Shown piece after piece: positions 63,800 through 64,000 of a stretch of 64,000 bases of DNA. The first letter of the stretch is position 1, and every line of letters starts with the position of its first letter. Origin of the DNA: Aquipluma nitroreducens (GTDB lineage Bacteria; Bacteroidota; Bacteroidia; Bacteroidales; Prolixibacteraceae); NCBI RefSeq assembly GCF_009689585.1, contig NZ_AP018694.1:868001-932000 (forward strand). The letters run 5' to 3'. The notes under the pieces were generated by a model. That model did no database searches and was not told where the DNA came from. It saw nothing but the letters and a program-made list of their open reading frames with translations. Both the position numbers and the translations under genes were made by a program.

Positions 63800-64000
63800 A
63801 TGCCAATTGTAGTAAACTTAGATGTAATGATGGCAAAGCGAAAGATGTCATTGAATGAGCTATCCGAAAAAGTTGAATTAACTTTGTCTAATCTTTCGAT
63901 TTTAAAAACAGGAAAAGCAAAAGCAATCAGGTTTAGCACCCTGGAGTCTATTTGTAATGCATTAGACTGTCAGCCGGGCGATATCTTGGAATACGCTAAT
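63800..64000 (+). CDS. XRE/Cro-type helix-turn-helix regulator, cut by window end
   Basis: The first 67 codons of a small DNA-binding protein; no stop is reached. The helix-turn-helix is visible in KMSLNELSEKVELTLSNLSI, and the conserved end of the domain as ICNALDCQPGDILEY. Relatives of about 70 residues are common next to DUF2975, so nearly the entire protein is visible. It probably regulates the operon it belongs to. Confidence 0.9.
   Translation, partial: MPIVVNLDVMMAKRKMSLNELSEKVELTLSNLSILKTGKAKAIRFSTLESICNALDCQPGDILEYAN

Noticed and set aside
63260-64000. DUF2975 and XRE pair as a toxin-antitoxin or defence system
   Set aside because: This pairing is a common regulator/membrane-protein unit and neither protein has a toxin-like domain.

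Overview
The window reads as one chromosomal stretch of a Bacteroidota bacterium, probably a Bacteroidales/Marinilabiliales-type anaerobe or facultative anaerobe. The evidence is a hybrid two-component regulator, a SusC/SusD pair driven by an ECF sigma/FecR pair, a PorQ homologue and a type IX secretion sorting domain, many Bacteroidota-specific DUF families, and repeated TAnnTTTG promoter elements (the Bacteroidota -7 box). The genus is not decidable from the sequence alone. No phage, transposase, CRISPR array or rRNA operon was found; most genes are ordinary core or accessory metabolism.

Layout. 1-9.3 kb: 3' end of a hybrid two-component regulator, a lipoprotein M1 aminopeptidase, a DUF3863-type secreted protein, a YbjJ-like MFS transporter and a small lipoprotein. 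10-17 kb: a signalling island made of a PocR + nine-PAS cytosolic histidine kinase, a stand-alone receiver and a receiver-PAS-kinase. 17-24.4 kb (minus strand): an active/inactive M16 peptidase pair, an NPD-family flavoenzyme, a type IX-secreted metallopeptidase, diadenylate cyclase CdaA and FolP. 24.6-29.4 kb (plus): DUF1599, a DoxX/MauE-like membrane protein, PorQ, a YitT-family protein and PpnP. 29.4-35.2 kb (minus): HemH, a DUF5686 outer-membrane protein, a small PAS protein and an unusual GH16-like protein. 35.4-45 kb (plus): a periplasmic C26-type amidotransferase, PrfC, a BlaI/M56 sensor pair, an OmpH/Skp chaperone and an S9 peptidase. 45-49.3 kb (minus): a beta-mannobiose utilisation operon (GH130 phosphorylase, GPH transporter, 2-epimerase). 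49.8-50.3 kb (minus): 4.5S RNA and tRNA-Thr, -Tyr, -Gly. 50.5-55 kb: DUF4199/GT2, a hemolysin III-like protein, a CarH-like B12 regulator and an isoaspartyl peptidase. 55-63 kb: ECF sigma, FecR, STN-SusC, SusD and a DUF1080 protein. 63.2 kb to the end: DUF2975 and an XRE regulator cut by the window edge.

How parts work together. The mannobiose operon forms a complete uptake, epimerisation and phosphorolysis route. The 55-63 kb unit is a trans-envelope signalling glycan-uptake locus: the STN domain of SusC should signal to FecR and the sigma factor, and a terminator pointing the opposite way just upstream of susC suggests a cis-antisense RNA. BlaI and the M56 protein form a protease-controlled repressor pair with operator palindromes lying on their own promoter.

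Most unusual observations: a nested three-layer inverted repeat (45036-45296) with a 26-bp hairpin at its core; families of short repeated words that build inverted repeats in many intergenic spacers; a GH16-fold protein whose catalytic motif is changed and which carries a helical repeat region; four SusC-plug-like repeats fused to an M56 peptidase; both B12-photoreceptor signature motifs in a MerR regulator; and a degenerate tRNA-Gly copy beside the tRNA cluster.
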